A stretch of DNA of 64,000 nt from Mytilisepta virgata (GCA_028015205.1 CM051513.1:47682841-47746840); one strand, 5' to 3'; positions 1 to 10,858 are shown, counted from the stretch's first letter. Made by a program: numbers and translations. The notes: generated by a model from the letters alone, not told the origin.

Positions 1-220
1 TCATTCCGTGTCTCATAGACACATTTTCTAGTTTTATATATAATTTTACACATAATCCACATCAATTAAATATCAAGTGGTTTTTTTTTCATGTTACTTG
101 TGCATATTTTGTTCTTGTTTACTGTTTTTGATGAAATTTAATGCTTTGTCACATCATTATTTGATGGACATCCATACGAAGCATTTATGTTTAAGTGGTA
201 TTCATAATCCTGTTATGATT

Positions 221-379
221 ACTTGTACATTTTATTGTACCTTTGATAAACTTTACATTTATACTTGTACATTTTATTGTACTTTTGATAAACTTTACAT
301 TACTTGTAAATTTTAGTGTACTTATGATAAACTTTACATTACTTGTATATTTTATTGTACTTTTGATAACCTTTGCCAT
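221..379. repeat. 39-bp tandem repeat, four copies
   Basis: Four copies of a unit beginning acttgtacattttattgtac start at 221, 263, 302 and 341, with spacings of 42, 39 and 39 bp. The period is a multiple of three, so several frames stay open on both strands here. Those short frames are repeat artefacts and not genes. Confidence 0.85.
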
Positions 380-847
380 GTTTACAATTGTTATTTTAAT
401 AAATACATCCCAGCTCCTATGTTCTAACACGGGTGATCTGAGCCGGATCACCCCTACTCACCAATCAACTTTCAAGGCATACTTCTTTTGTTAAGTTTGC
501 TGCATGCGTGGCGGGAAACATTAACCTAGCATTAAAACTTGTAATTTTTTAAGTTTAAATATATATATACTGTACTTTAAAAAATTTTCAAAGCCTATAC
601 CTATCATCGAACCGTAGTCCTATTGACCATGGGTCTGATGATAATACTAATCAGTGGGTGTAACAAGTAAGTTAGAGAACTGTTTGCAATCAGGTGTTTA
701 AATTATACCTTTAAATTATCTGAAAAGGTTCAATATGGGTATATATCATATGATATCTATATTGGGATGTTTTTTTGTCGAAATGCCCCAGGAAACTGTA
801 ATTCTTTACTTTTAAAACTTGTTAAGAGTTTTTAAGTAGCTGGGATG
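380..847. other. A+T-rich DNA, no gene seen
   Basis: I see no coding frame, splice-linked exon or repeat boundary in this stretch. Confidence 0.5.
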
Positions 848-849
848 TA

Positions 850-960
850 AAATAGTCATCCCATTCGGACTTGGTGTGTCAGTGGAAGATCAATAATCAC
901 CCTTCCGGCCGTCTGGGTGATCTTACACTGACACACCGCCTCCTCATGGGATAACTATTA
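850..960. mobile_element. Foldback/MITE-like palindromic element
   Basis: Arms 850-891 and 919-960 are imperfect reverse complements. The left arm contains ggtgtgtcagtg and the right arm contains cactgacacacc; the outer parts pair agtcatcccat with atgggataact. The inner part also pairs (gatc...ataatcaccc with gggtgatc). This is a typical foldback MITE outline. No family name can be given from sequence alone. Confidence 0.65.
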
Positions 961-1859
961 CGTATGCATTCTCTGTTTGAATATGTCCCTATTGACATTG
1001 CTCTACTGTCATGACTGTCTCATTCATTGTATTCAGAAAGGAATGTGTCAGGAGTTTTTTTACTAACAAGAACACTACTTGTTGTATTAATCGTGTTATG
1101 TTCATTTCATTGATAAGTTGTATTACTGAAATTAAAGAGAGTGGCAATTTCTGAAAACTTTGACTCTTAATTTTGAATATGAAATAGTATGAGTTATGCC
1201 CTTCTTCATATTCTTAGTGAAATTAAATGATTTACAATTTATGCAAATAGAGTTAATAACTGAATTACAAACCACCAAGGTAAAATCCTAAATAGTACTG
1301 TAGTCAAAAACATTTATTGCAAATATCAAGCCAAGAACCTAAAAACAGAAATAACTGTGATGGTACAGGTATTCCTGATGGAAATCATGGGTTTAACCAG
1401 GTTTCATAGCATGTTTCAGCTCCTGCTTTCATTTATAAATTGTTTGATGAATTCAATGTAACCATTTGCAATAATAACAAAATACCGAAGTTGCAGTAAA
1501 TTTATTTTCTGCAGATGGCCATTTCGACAACTTATGTCTCTTCAGTGCAGATAAAATCAAAATACTTGGAAGACCAACAAACAAAGAGATGTTTATAATA
1601 TAAGCCTTACAAATTTAGTGTCTGAAATGAGCATATTATGTTCAGTATAAAGCTTAAATTATTTACCAAAAACTAATAATTTTACATCTCCGTAGGCAGG
1701 AGACCTGCTTGTCCCAAGTAAATGCTAATAAAAAAAAATATACAGTACTAGAATAAAATCGATATTTGACAAATGGTAATACTTATGGTGTGGACTAATA
1801 AGATAAATGTATTATGTTGCTGTTTCAAATAGATTCTTTCTATGATATTCTTGAATCAT
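961..1859. other. Noncoding flank of the HIRAN-like gene
   Basis: A+T-rich. No coding exon was recognised. On the minus strand two AATAAA hexamers (tttatt near 1312 and 1501 on plus) lie downstream of the 2700-1860 gene and could serve as its poly(A) signals; this is inference. Confidence 0.4.
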
Positions 1860-2700
1860 TCATGCATACAGTCTTGCATCAAGATCAGCCCGGGGCACAA
1901 AATCCTCCAGTATATGCATTGCTTGTTCAAATCGGTGTTCTCTCAAGTAAATATAGTAAGAACAAGGTAGTTCTGCTCCACCACCAGGTCTGTCTCGCAC
2001 ATTTGGATAACCACTAGGTTGAAAGGTTTGATGTGAAGGTGGATTGGAACTGAGGTGTGCTTGGCCTGTTATTTTGCACAATATTTTGCTAGCCATGTCT
2101 TGCTGGAGTATATGCTTAAAAGCGGTGCAAAGGTTCGCTGGCACTCTCCCAACCTGATGACCTGGAAAAAGATATAAATTTGTTTTTACAAGCAAAAGTA
2201 TCCATACAACATGTACAAGGCATTCAAGGTACACCATCATAAAAGTATACATGTATAAATATGTAAAGTATAAACTGGTCTTGCAGTTTACAACCTCCAT
2301 CATCTCAATCAATTTTGAATATCATTTCAGCCTCAAAATTAATCTGATTTAATGATCTGATCACTAAACCGAAAAAGACATTCAATTTTGTCAAATTTTG
2401 GTTTCAACAAACATGTGGCTCTAATTATTTACTCATGTTAAAATTCGAAAAAAAAATGATAATAAACAAACCTGCAATATCTTTCATTTTTTGTCCAATC
2501 TGCCGTCCTGGAAAATCAGTTCTAGCTTGGTGAAGATGAGGAGGTATTTCATGTAGCAGTGGCATAACAACACTCATAGCTAAAGAACTGTAGGGATTAT
2601 CTAGTTCTTCTATAACCTTCAACTCAATCGCTGAATGGGGCTTAAGACGGAACGCATGGTATCCCTTCACAGCCCATTCGATTTTTACTATTCTATCCAT
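1860..2700 (-). CDS. HIRAN-like domain protein, two exons
   Basis: Two minus-strand exons, 2700-2472 and 2161-1860, join in phase. Exon 1 starts with ATG at 2700 and ends at an AG|GTTTGT donor after GCA G. Exon 2 follows a polypyrimidine acceptor (ctttttccag) and completes the Gly codon. The predicted product is 176 residues. The N-terminal half (VKGYHAFRLKP, then ELDNPYSSLAMSVVMP, then IGQKMKDIAGHQVGRVPANL) follows the layout of HIRAN domains: a beta strand, an 'N-x-Y-x-x-A-x-x-V' segment and a 'G-x-x-P' segment before a helix. HIRAN domains in other proteins bind DNA ends or act as modules on remodellers. The C-terminal part contains a Gly-rich turn and SYYIYL. There are no membrane segments. 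I am fairly sure of the gene model and less sure of the domain. Confidence 0.6.
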
Positions 2701-2760
2701 TGTTAATAGATTGATTGCAGAAGAAAATGAAAATCTGAATATTACATGCGCTTTAGAATT

Positions 2761-2966
2761 TTGGATGGTAATTCCATCCTGATATTGAAAGATTGTTATT
2801 GGAAGTTAATTCCTTCCATAGCAAGAAAAAATATTTTTGGATGGAATTTTCGTCCTCCTACATTGTTCTAGGTTGTGAGTTTGAATGGAAGGATTTTTCA
2901 TCTTTTTCCTGTTGGATGGTTAATCCATCCAAAACTAACAATTTGTTGTTCGGATGGTTTTCCATC
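2761..2966. repeat. Cluster of GGATGG/CCATCC short palindromes
   Basis: Several imperfect palindromes of the form ggatgg-spacer-ccatcc recur between 2761 and 2966, for example ttggatggtaattccatcc and ggatggttaatccatcc. They lie just upstream of the DIRS-like element and may belong to its 5' end; that is inference. Confidence 0.5.
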
Positions 2967-2981
2967 TTGAACCTGACTGTA

Positions 2982-3001
2982 TATATATATATATATATAT
3001 A
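2982..3001. repeat. (TA)n microsatellite
   Basis: An uninterrupted alternating ta tract followed by a run of A. Confidence 0.9.
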
Positions 3002-3258
3002 AAAAAAAATCTGTTCCACCTGATAAGTTTGTTTTGTTTTTGATGTGGATATTATTGAATCTGTTTCATCTTGTTTTAGATGTCGACGACTGTTTTTGAA
3101 AACCAGACATTCTTTAGTGGGAAAGAATCTTCTCCCTATGATCCTAGAGCTGAAGGGCGACGAAGAGCATCCTCTTTCTTTCTGTCGTTTGAAGAAGGAT
3201 CATCCTTTGGATAATTACAATGCTGAAGAGTTGACGGCAGAATTCAAAAAGTTAACAG

Positions 3259-3554
3259 GTATTTACCCAGATGTATATTTGTTTTTATTGTACATTTTCA
3301 CTATATTTAGATGATGCTACATACTGCATATATTTGTTCTTTTATATTTTTTATTTTAAGCTTTACCCTTTTATGTTAATTGTTTCTGCCTTTTATTTAG
3401 ATGTCTTCGATTTTCTTTTATATCTTAAAGATTTAAGATTAAGGTTTTGTATTGGTGACAGGTCCCATTCATTATATTTAAATTACTTTAAGCTTTTGTA
3501 GCATTTACTCTTGAAAGCGTTTGTTCATGTAAGTTTTTCTACGTTATTTTGCAG
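3259..3554 (+). other. Predicted spliceosomal intron 1 of DIRS gag
   Basis: Begins gtattt after AACAG, ends ttttgcag before GTGAGACGG. It is T-rich towards the 3' end. The reading phase is kept across the junction (ACA G | GT GAG). Confidence 0.5.
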
Positions 3555-3632
3555 GTGAGACGGCTAAGGATGTACTGCAATTTTGAAAGTCTGTTACTTC
3601 TGATGCATAAGACGATCATTTATTGCAACGCG

Positions 3633-4044
3633 GTAGGTGCACCTAAGGGCTCTGTGTTAACCTCATCAGCTGATCACCAGACACCAGGTACATGTTTGTG
3701 TGTATTATTTAAAAATAAATGATTATATTGGTTAATTACTTACTTGTATCTTTAATTCTTCTATACACCTGCTCAATTTTTTATGTTATGACAGTGGGGC
3801 TCTTTCTTAGTTTTGGTCTCCTATCGTGTGGACGCATTCCTTCTGAAACCGCTGATTAGTTTTTCATTAATTCTGTTAGATTGTTTGCCACCATAATTTT
3901 GTAGTTTGTTCATATCCTACCGTCATTTTGATTTGACAAAATTTTATGAGAGTTTTGAACCTGTTTTGATCTTCGTCTGAGAAAACATAATACCTTTTAC
4001 ATGCAGTTGTATTTTATTTATTTTAATTCTTTTATTTTATGTAG
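3633..4044 (+). other. Predicted spliceosomal intron 2 of DIRS gag
   Basis: Begins gtaggt and ends ttttatgtag. Phase 1 is preserved (CGC G | GC ACC). An alternative donor, CACCAG|GTACAT near 3688, is possible. Confidence 0.45.
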
Positions 4045-4844
4045 GCACCAGTTCGGCTTCTGGTTCTATTACTCCTGTTACGCCTAGTTCTGGTTTATCT
4101 ACTACCACTTCTGCTCCTGCCGCTGCTTGTACCGGTGGAGACTTTGAGAAAAGAATGAAAAACATGGAGGAAACTGTTAGATTTCAAAACTAAACAGTCA
4201 GAAGATAAAGTTGAGGAAGCTTTAAAAAATGTAAGAACTTTAGCAAGTAGACCGAAACTTACTTCTGCTAGCGTTCTTTTAGCGGCTCTAGAAGTCTTAG
4301 TTCAAAATGCTACAAAGGCCCGTAATAAAGAAACGGATTACTATGTTAAAGCCTTACAAGCCTGTCGTCACTATGAGGATCATCCAGATATTTGTAACCT
4401 TTGCTTAAAATTACTTGGTTCTATTGAAGATAAAAAGATCTCTAACACTATCGCTGACTGGGTGAAATCAAGGAAGTACGAAATTAAGCAAGAACAAAAA
4501 GAAGAAAACGACAAAGTTGTTAGTGTTAATCCTCTTCAACCACAACCGACATATGGCTCTTTTCTTCCGTATCCACCTTATCCTATGCAATTTGGTAATC
4601 CATCAGGAATGCATTTTGGTAATCCGTCAGGTTTTCCGGCCTTTGGGTTTGGCCCTGCTATGTCACAATTCCCTCCGATGAAGTGACCTCATTTCCGTGC
4701 CGGCAGACAGCGAACAGCTAGAAATGTTTGTTATTTTTGTAAATCCACAGAACATTTCATTAATGACTGTCCGAAATTAAAAAAAGAAAAATAATGTGTT
4801 CATCATGTTAAAACATATAGAAATAGTAAAATTTCTTTCTTTCT

Positions 4845-6294
4845 TTGTTTTTTTTTCCTTATTTTATTCAATTTTGTTTTCTGATCCTTATTCCGGGGGA
4901 ATCTAATCCCTTAGTGGCTTTGTCACGTGGAATGGGGGTTGGAGAACTTTTCTCTGTAATTTACTTTCAGGTTCATGACTTGTCTAAAAGACAAAAGTTT
5001 GTGCCTGAAATTCCTCAATGGGAATTAGATTCTGGTTTCAACCCTTCAGAGATAAAGAAAAGATCTTGTACCGCTGATTGGGTAAATTACAGAGGAGAGG
5101 TTCTCCAACCCCCATTCAGGGTTACAAGTGCTGAAAGTGTAGTAAAAGGAGAAAAGTTTGATTTTGAACATTTGCCAGTTAGAGACCCTGACTCGTTCAT
5201 TGCAGGAAATTTACATAACAATGTAAAGGAGTGGGAAAAAATTAATGCTAGTGACGAAATTTTGTCTTGGTTAATTTATAGAGTTAATGTAGAAGATTAT
5301 TTCCAACATTTCAAAGGAAATTTTGCTGGGAAATCGTACGATTCACCTTCTCCCCCATTTAATTATTTCAACAATTCTAGTAGTTGTAAACCGTTTTTTA
5401 GTTTCATTGTAGAAACTTTGAATGAAAGGGTAAAAAATGGTTCCATGACTGTGTGGGGTCGGGTAGGAGAATGTGATCCTCCCCATTTGATCATGCGGTT
5501 AACTGTTGAGCCTACTAAACCTAGGCTTTGCCATGATGAGAGATTTCTTAATCTTTGGATATGTGACAAACCATTTTGTTTGGATACTTTTAAAAGATGT
5601 TCCTAGAATGATTCAAAGAAATTCTTTTATGACTAGTGTCGATGACAAATCAGGGTATGATCACATTTTCTTACACGAGTCTTCACGCAAGTATTTTGGT
5701 GTACAATTCGGTGGTTGGTATTTAGTATTTAACACTATTATCTTTGGTTTTAAGACCAGTGCCTACATTTACAACACTACTGGTCTCGCTGCCACTAGTT
5801 ATTGTAGACAATTAGGAGTCCCGTGCCTTCAGTACATTGATGACCGACTTATTGGGGAACTACTATCCTCAATCGAAGAAGGGAAAGTTAGGGCAATTAA
5901 GGCTTTATATGTAATGTGCCAAATTCTAACTAGACTAGGTTACTTTATTGGTCTAAAGAAATATGTTTTTATTCCTAGTCAGATCTTGAAATTTTTAGGT
6001 ATGTTGGTTAATTCAGTCAGGTTAGCATTTTTAGTCCCAGAAATTAAGAGGCAATCGTTTGCTAATTTGAGGGATTTCATTCTTGGTCAGGATACTGTAG
6101 ATTTGAAAACTTTACAGCGCTTTTCTGGTAAATGTATTTCATTTTTACTTGCTATTCCTTCCGCTAAACTCTTTACTCGGGAAGTTAATGTGGCTATCAG
6201 CAGTATGGCAAAGAACTCTAGGTCAATCAAGGTAGCTGGGGATTCAATACTGGAAGTTCCTAGATGTTTGGGAGGGTTCTTTCACCTGGCGTAA
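4845..6294 (+). pseudogene. DIRS-like reverse transcriptase, frameshifted
   Basis: Two overlapping frames (4845-5606 and 5506-6294) form one RT. The first ends with the conserved region PTKPRLCHDERFLNLW. The second carries the palm motifs: DDKSGYDHI (catalytic Asp in the D-x-x-x-G-Y form usual in DIRS), a FGFKTSAYIY segment and the YIDD box near 5835. A single-base frameshift in a T/A run near 5590 separates them. The thumb region runs to about 6250, where a second shift occurs. The enzyme would copy element RNA into DNA. No intact RT can be made from this copy. Confidence 0.75.
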
Positions 6295-6304
6295 AGAACA
6301 TCAT

Positions 6305-6625
6305 TTGCAACTCTGTTTATCCACAGATGCTTCTCTCTATCGCTGGGGTGCCGCTTTAGATTCGCAAACCACTCTTGGTGACTATTTCGATAAGTCCGAT
6401 AAGCGTCCTATTCATGAGAAGGAATGCGATGCTCTGCTCAACACTCTTGTTGCTTTACAAAGTAAGGTTAAGGACCATAGAGTAGATGCCTATGTGGATA
6501 GTAAGGTAGTTATAGGAGCATGGGAAAATCAGAAAAGTAGGACATCTGCCCTTATTAAGTGGAATAAGGAAATGTTTAGTTTTGTTCAGAGGAATAATAT
6601 TGATTTGAAGTTGCACTTCTTCTGA
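6305..6625 (+). pseudogene. DIRS-like RNase H domain
   Basis: An RNase H fold is recognised by STDAS-x-x-x-WGA (first Asp), E-x-x-AL (Glu in KECDALLNTL) and YVDSKVV (third acidic residue). RNase H removes RNA from the hybrid after reverse transcription. The frame differs from both neighbours, with shifts near 6265 and 6615, so it is a fossil of a once continuous polyprotein. Confidence 0.7.
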
Positions 6626-6659
6626 TAACCCTGCAGATTCTGAGTCCAGAAAGTGGTCT

Positions 6660-7130
6660 TTGCAAGATTCTATGTTGTCTAAAAAATCTTGGGAGTTGGT
6701 TGAAGAAAGATTTGGCCCACATGCTGTTGACTTAATGTCTTTGGATTCCAATGTCATGGTTGATGGTAAAGGGTTACCTTTAAAGCATTTTACACCTTAC
6801 CCTACACCCAAGTCGGCAGGTGTTAACGTTTTTGCACAGAATTTGTCGGGCGTTAGAGGTCTTTATGCTTTTCCTCCATATTGTTTAATTTCGCCCCTCC
6901 TTCAGTTTTTTCAAGAACAAGCTCCAGTAGTGTGTACAATGGTCTTTCCAGAGGAGAATCCTTTGCCATTTTGGTGGCCTAAAGTTTCTGCCTTGGCTCG
7001 TGAAAAATTTGTGTTAGGGGTTCCAGGTGATATGAACGTTATCCTCTCGCCCTCTGTCTGTGGATTTGTTCCAAGGAAACTTAATTGTACTTTATTAGTG
7101 GCCATATTAGTTTTTGATCGCACCCTTTAA
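6660..7130 (+). pseudogene. Methyltransferase-like segment of DIRS polyprotein
   Basis: The segment between RNase H and YR in DIRS1-like elements usually holds a DNA adenine methyltransferase-like domain. Here FAQNLSG is followed by LYAFPPYCLISPLLQFF, in which FPPY could correspond to the (D/N)PPY catalytic motif, and then NPLPFWWPKV. The Asp/Asn of the motif is replaced by Phe, so activity is unlikely. The frame ends with TAA at 7128; the same frame reopens after a TAG at 7203, directly behind a splice-acceptor-like sequence. The domain call rests on position and one motif. Confidence 0.45.
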
Positions 7131-7204
7131 CCAACGTGTTTACAATTGTTTGGTCCGATATGTGCCTTTTTTCTCCTGGTTTTATATCAACTATTTTATT
7201 TGTA

Positions 7205-8531
7205 GGTTCCAAGGGTATGGAAACCAGCTGAGTTTTGTGGCTTATGTAGATACCCCAATGATTTTCACTTCAAATTCTGTCAATCTTGTGGAAAAGAAAA
7301 TACAGTTTTAATTCCTAATCATAAAGTTAGGTTATCAGAGAATATATGCGAACAGAGGCTGCGTTTCTTGGATAATTTGATTGATAATGGAGCTTATAGC
7401 AAGAGAAAATCTAGCCTCCAAAAGGAATTAGAAAAATTTTTGTTGTCGTCCTCAAAATTGATACACGATGCATCTCCAGAAGATATAAGAAAATTTCTAG
7501 TCTATAAAGATGTTGACGGGAAAACTCAAATACACGATATTAGTTGTAAACACGTTGGTGAAAAAGGGCGTTTTTCATGCGGATGTCCTGTAAGACTTGC
7601 TTGGGGTACTATCCAATCTATGATTGGGCAGCTTAGAACAATATTTGAGAATTTAGGAAAGGGTAAAGTTTGGGATAATTCTTCTTGTGTAGGGAATCCA
7701 GCATATAGCGCACAAGTAGATAGATATTTGGAAGCAGTCCAACAATGCGTTTCTCATGTTGCAGTTAAACAGGCAAAACCTCTATTTGTCAACAAGTTAA
7801 AAATTATATGCCAGTATATTCATGAAAAGCTAAAAGATGAGACTATTCCGGTAAAAGACAAATTTATCTATTTACGTGATCAAGCATTTTTCAAATTGCA
7901 ATTTTTTGCGGGTGATCGTGCAGGCGATTTAGGGAAGTGCTTAAGCCAGGAAGTTCGAAAATTACCAGGTGACGAAGGTTTCCTATTCTGTCACACAAAT
8001 GGTAAAACATTTAAAAAGGGGAGAAAAAATGTATTCGCGGTTCAACGAATAGAAAATAGCATTGTTTGTCCTATTGCAGGTCTTATTAAATATGTTAAAG
8101 AAGCGAAAGATTTGGGGATTGATCTCACTTCTGGCTATTTATTCCGCCCAGTCGACGCTAAAAAACAAGTTCTAGAGCTTCCTTTCTCTTCATCTGCAGT
8201 CTATTCCCGATTGAAGGTTTATTTGCGAACCTTAAATATTGATGAGGGTGAAACTCCTCATAGTCTTAGAGGTGGTTGCGCAGTAACTTTGGCTCTGAAT
8301 GGTTGTGGTAATACTAAAGATATTATGAATCATGTTGGCTGGTTTTCAAAAGACTCCTTTTTGCATTATTCTAGATTAAATAAGATTATCGATTCGGGTT
8401 CTGTGAGCTACATGTTTAAGCAAGTGGCTAGTTCAGACATAGATACCGGCTCTGTCTTCAAAGAAATGGGCGAAAAGGACATCTTCAACCAGCATTCCCT
8501 TTTATGTAATGTTATGTTGTCTGTACTATAA
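7205..8531 (+). CDS. Tyrosine recombinase (YR) of the DIRS-like element
   Basis: The open frame runs from about 7205, behind an acceptor-like attttatttgtag, to TAA at 8529; the first Met in the frame is at 7368 (387 residues from there). An N-terminal double CX2C cluster (FCGLC ... FCQSCGK) precedes the Met. Counting from Met 7368, the catalytic set of tyrosine recombinases is present: Arg184 in AGDRAGDLG, the pair His298/Arg301 in HSLRGGC, His322 in NHVGW and the nucleophile Tyr334 in LHYSRL. Such enzymes integrate the circular DNA copy. This is the best preserved module of the element and could encode an intact protein, although the element as a whole is broken. Confidence 0.8.
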
Positions 8532-9400
8532 TAAATATTTTTGATGTTTTGTTTTATTTCCTACAATTTCCATTTTAATTTATTAGATAATCTAGGGCAA
8601 TAAAATGACACTTAAATTTAGAGGGAATATTTAAGGTTTAGTCATATCGTAAGTGACATCACGCGAGAGGAAACGAGATTACCTGTTCTAACTCATTAGT
8701 CGAGGAGCAGTAGGTTAGGATAGAAATTGTCCAATAGTGGAATCGTATCTTTCAGTCTGTTTGAACTGGGAAATAAAGCACTCCGAGAATATGAGAGAAT
8801 ATTTCAAGGGGAATTTTGTTTTTGTTTTCCCCACCTCCCTCCCTTTGACTATATTTTGAGTGGTGTACACTCTTCCAACTAACACTCCAAAAATTTCTAG
8901 TTCCAAAACTCATCTAGTTGACAAGAGTGTGATGGCACTTAAGATATAGTCATTTCATAAGTTAAAAATCAGATACTATTTAAAAATGGTAAAATTTGCT
9001 TACAATGCTGTGCTAATGAAGTATACGGATAAAATCTAAAATATCAGATACTGTTGTGGGGTCTCACTAAGTATGATCAATAAAGGGTCCTTTCGCCCAC
9101 ACTTTTAATAAGGGAATATGACAAGTTGTTTGGATTACAATTATTTTGATATGTTGATTGTATATTATAAACAATAAATATTTGTTTAACTTTCAACATA
9201 TTTCTTTGAAGTTTTAAGCAGAATTAATATAGTTTTAATAAGTGAAATTGTTTGGTAATTAATCCATAAATGATTTAATTGCAAACTATTTAGTTGCTAA
9301 TTAGAAATTGTTGATTAGTGATTGTTAGAGCGGTGATTAGCTTAGTCGTTGCAATTGTATGATCTATGTAGGTTAATAGAAGTTAAAACATCTAACTACT
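8532..9400. other. 3' flank of DIRS element with related repeats
   Basis: No gene is visible. Two partly similar stretches, near 8605-8655 (gacacttaaattta ... tttagtcatatcgtaag) and 8933-8960 (ggcacttaagatatagtcat), could be remnants of split direct repeats of the YR element. The similarity is weak and was judged by eye. Confidence 0.3.
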
Positions 9401-9467
9401 ATATATATCAAGCAGCTGGTACCTCTTGTTATGAAGCTGATAGCAAATTTTTCTACATAAAGGTTCT

Positions 9468-9660
9468 TTAAGAGTCACAAATATCTGTAGACATGTCGTT
9501 GTTGATGGAGTAATGAAATGGGTTAACTAATAACTGCAGCATTTCATAAATTATGTATTTTGCGAATATGTTACTACATTCTTCAATCAAATTTGAAAAC
9601 AGCCTATTAGGTATAGGATCAAGTTCAGTACAGGCTAATAGAAAATGTTCCAAAGTTTCA
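9468..9660 (-). pseudogene. Old LINE C-terminal fragment (downstream part)
   Basis: The minus-strand frame reads ETLEHFLLACTELDP and continues to a stop at 9468. This is the end of a non-LTR reverse transcriptase, where a cysteine knuckle lies near the C-terminus. The upstream half of the same knuckle is found at 16341-16291, on the far side of the younger LINE. The two pieces read through in frame when the insert and one target copy are removed. Confidence 0.75.
9649..9660. repeat. Target-site duplication, left copy
   Basis: tccaaagtttca here is repeated at 16291-16302, flanking the LINE insertion. Confidence 0.8.
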
Positions 9661-9702
9661 CCCCCGTGTGGGTCCCGGGGACACAATAGAATAGGCCCAC
9701 AG

Positions 9703-10660
9703 CTCCTCGGCTTGGCGTAAGAGGCCCCTAAAGAGGCGACATGTTTGCCGTGTGTCGCATACCCGTGTCGGTAAAAGGGAGTGTTCCTGGATGACCGGAA
9801 AAACGGTTCCGATCACCATCTGGGGCACAATCTTTACCTAGACGGGAGGCCGGATGGACCCGATTCGGTCAATCGGCTGGTCGCATCAATCCCTTATACA
9901 ACATTATATATGTTTTTTTTTTTTTTTTTTTTTCTCCTCACTGAAATCGGAATTCCAAATTGCTACATGACGGGATTGGTGGTGGCTTAAGGGTCAAACT
10001 TCAATATGTACAAAATTTCCTACATTTGTATTGGCTTTTTATTTATTTTTCTTATTTTTCATATGTTTTTTGTTTACATAATTCCAAATAACGTAATTAA
10101 TGGTTTAGGCAACACCGGTACGATTTGTTCAATCCTATTGAAAGTTTGGTTATATTTTGATACATTTTTAATACAACCAGCTCATGAATGGCTCGATGGT
10201 CCCGATTTAGCCAGTAACTGGTCATGTCTAGCCCTCTGCTGTCTTCTCGTGGTTGTCTGAAAAGATCCAGATGAACCCTATATGAAACCGAGATACACTG
10301 GGATGGGATGGTGGACTGCAATGGAGTATCGTTTGAGGTTGATGTTCGGGTTCTGGGATCTTGGGATGACAACCACTGATGGAGGCGCAGAGAAGGCGGT
10401 GGCTGATGGGACAAAGCTTCCTCGGCTTAATGAGGCCACATGTTTGCCGTGTGCGGATACCCGTAAGGATAGAGGACGGGATCCTGGTGGCTGAAACACG
10501 CCACTTTGGCCCATACTTTATCTGAAACGGGAGGTCGGATGGGCCCGGTCGCGACCAATCGGCTGGTCACGCCAAGCCCTTGAACTGTCCTGTTACCAAA
10601 ATGTACAACAATAGTACCATTTATATAGGATGGTTTAAGAAGGCGGTGGCTTATGGGTCA
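9703..10660 (+). promoter_or_regulatory. LINE 5' region with two diverged monomers
   Basis: Two related blocks, 9703-9910 and 10421-10585, share acatgtttgccgtgtg, acgggagg-cggatgg-cccg and caatcggctggtc in the same order. They are about 700 bp apart. Such repeated 5' units carry internal promoters in several LINE families. Promoter function here is inferred. A T-run lies at 9913-9933. Confidence 0.55.
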
Positions 10661-10858
10661 ATCGTGTAGATGTTACTTCGGACGGTTGTTTCGTCAGGTA
10701 ACCCCTGGCACGAAGCTTGCGCCCGAACAGAAGTGCTCTATGCGAGTATCTTATCCCTGTAGCCCTAGTGCTTGTCGCATATGCGGCAAGTATACATCAT
10801 ATTGGTGCTGCTCCGAGGCGGGCGGGGAGAAGGGGTAACGAATCATTATATAATCACC

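Larger units (their letters stand above)
3080..4794 (+). pseudogene. DIRS-like gag ORF, three exons, broken
   Basis: Exon 1 runs 3080-3258: ATG follows ttgttttag and the donor is AACAG|GTATTT. Exon 2 runs 3555-3632 (acceptor ttttgcag, donor GCG|GTAGGT). Exon 3 starts at 4045 (acceptor tttatgtag). Phases at both junctions are 1 and agree. Exon 1 changes frame near 3210; exon 2 has in-frame stops; exon 3 has a Ser/Thr/Pro/Ala-rich start, a frameshift near 4170, then a helical capsid-like stretch with VLLAALEVLVQNATKARNKE. After a Pro/Phe/Gly-rich linker a TGA at 4684 interrupts the frame. A single zinc knuckle then follows (CX2CX4HX4C, about 4728-4770) before TAA at 4792. The role would be nucleocapsid packaging of element RNA. 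It is a pseudogene as it stands. Confidence 0.65.
3080..8531 (+). mobile_element. DIRS-like tyrosine-recombinase retrotransposon, decayed
   Basis: Reading order on the plus strand is gag (3080-4794, three exons), reverse transcriptase (about 4970-6290), RNase H (6305-6625), a methyltransferase-like segment (6660-7130) and a tyrosine recombinase (about 7205-8531). That order, and the use of a YR recombinase instead of an integrase, define the DIRS order of retrotransposons. The methyltransferase-like segment favours DIRS1/PAT-like over Ngaro-like elements. Each module is clear but frames change between modules by single-base shifts near 3210, 4170, 5590, 6265 and 6615, and in-frame stops occur at 4684 and 7128. 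The copy is therefore old and not autonomous. Outer boundaries were not fixed; terminal repeats were searched for by eye without a clear result. Confidence 0.8.

Noticed and set aside
77..494. Overlapping short open frames on both strands
   Set aside because: They follow a 39-bp tandem repeat whose period keeps frames open; composition is low-complexity and no splice context is present.
10006..10514. Open frames of 70-105 codons in the LINE 5' region
   Set aside because: They lie in the 5' monomer region, overlap on both strands, and lack homology to LINE proteins.
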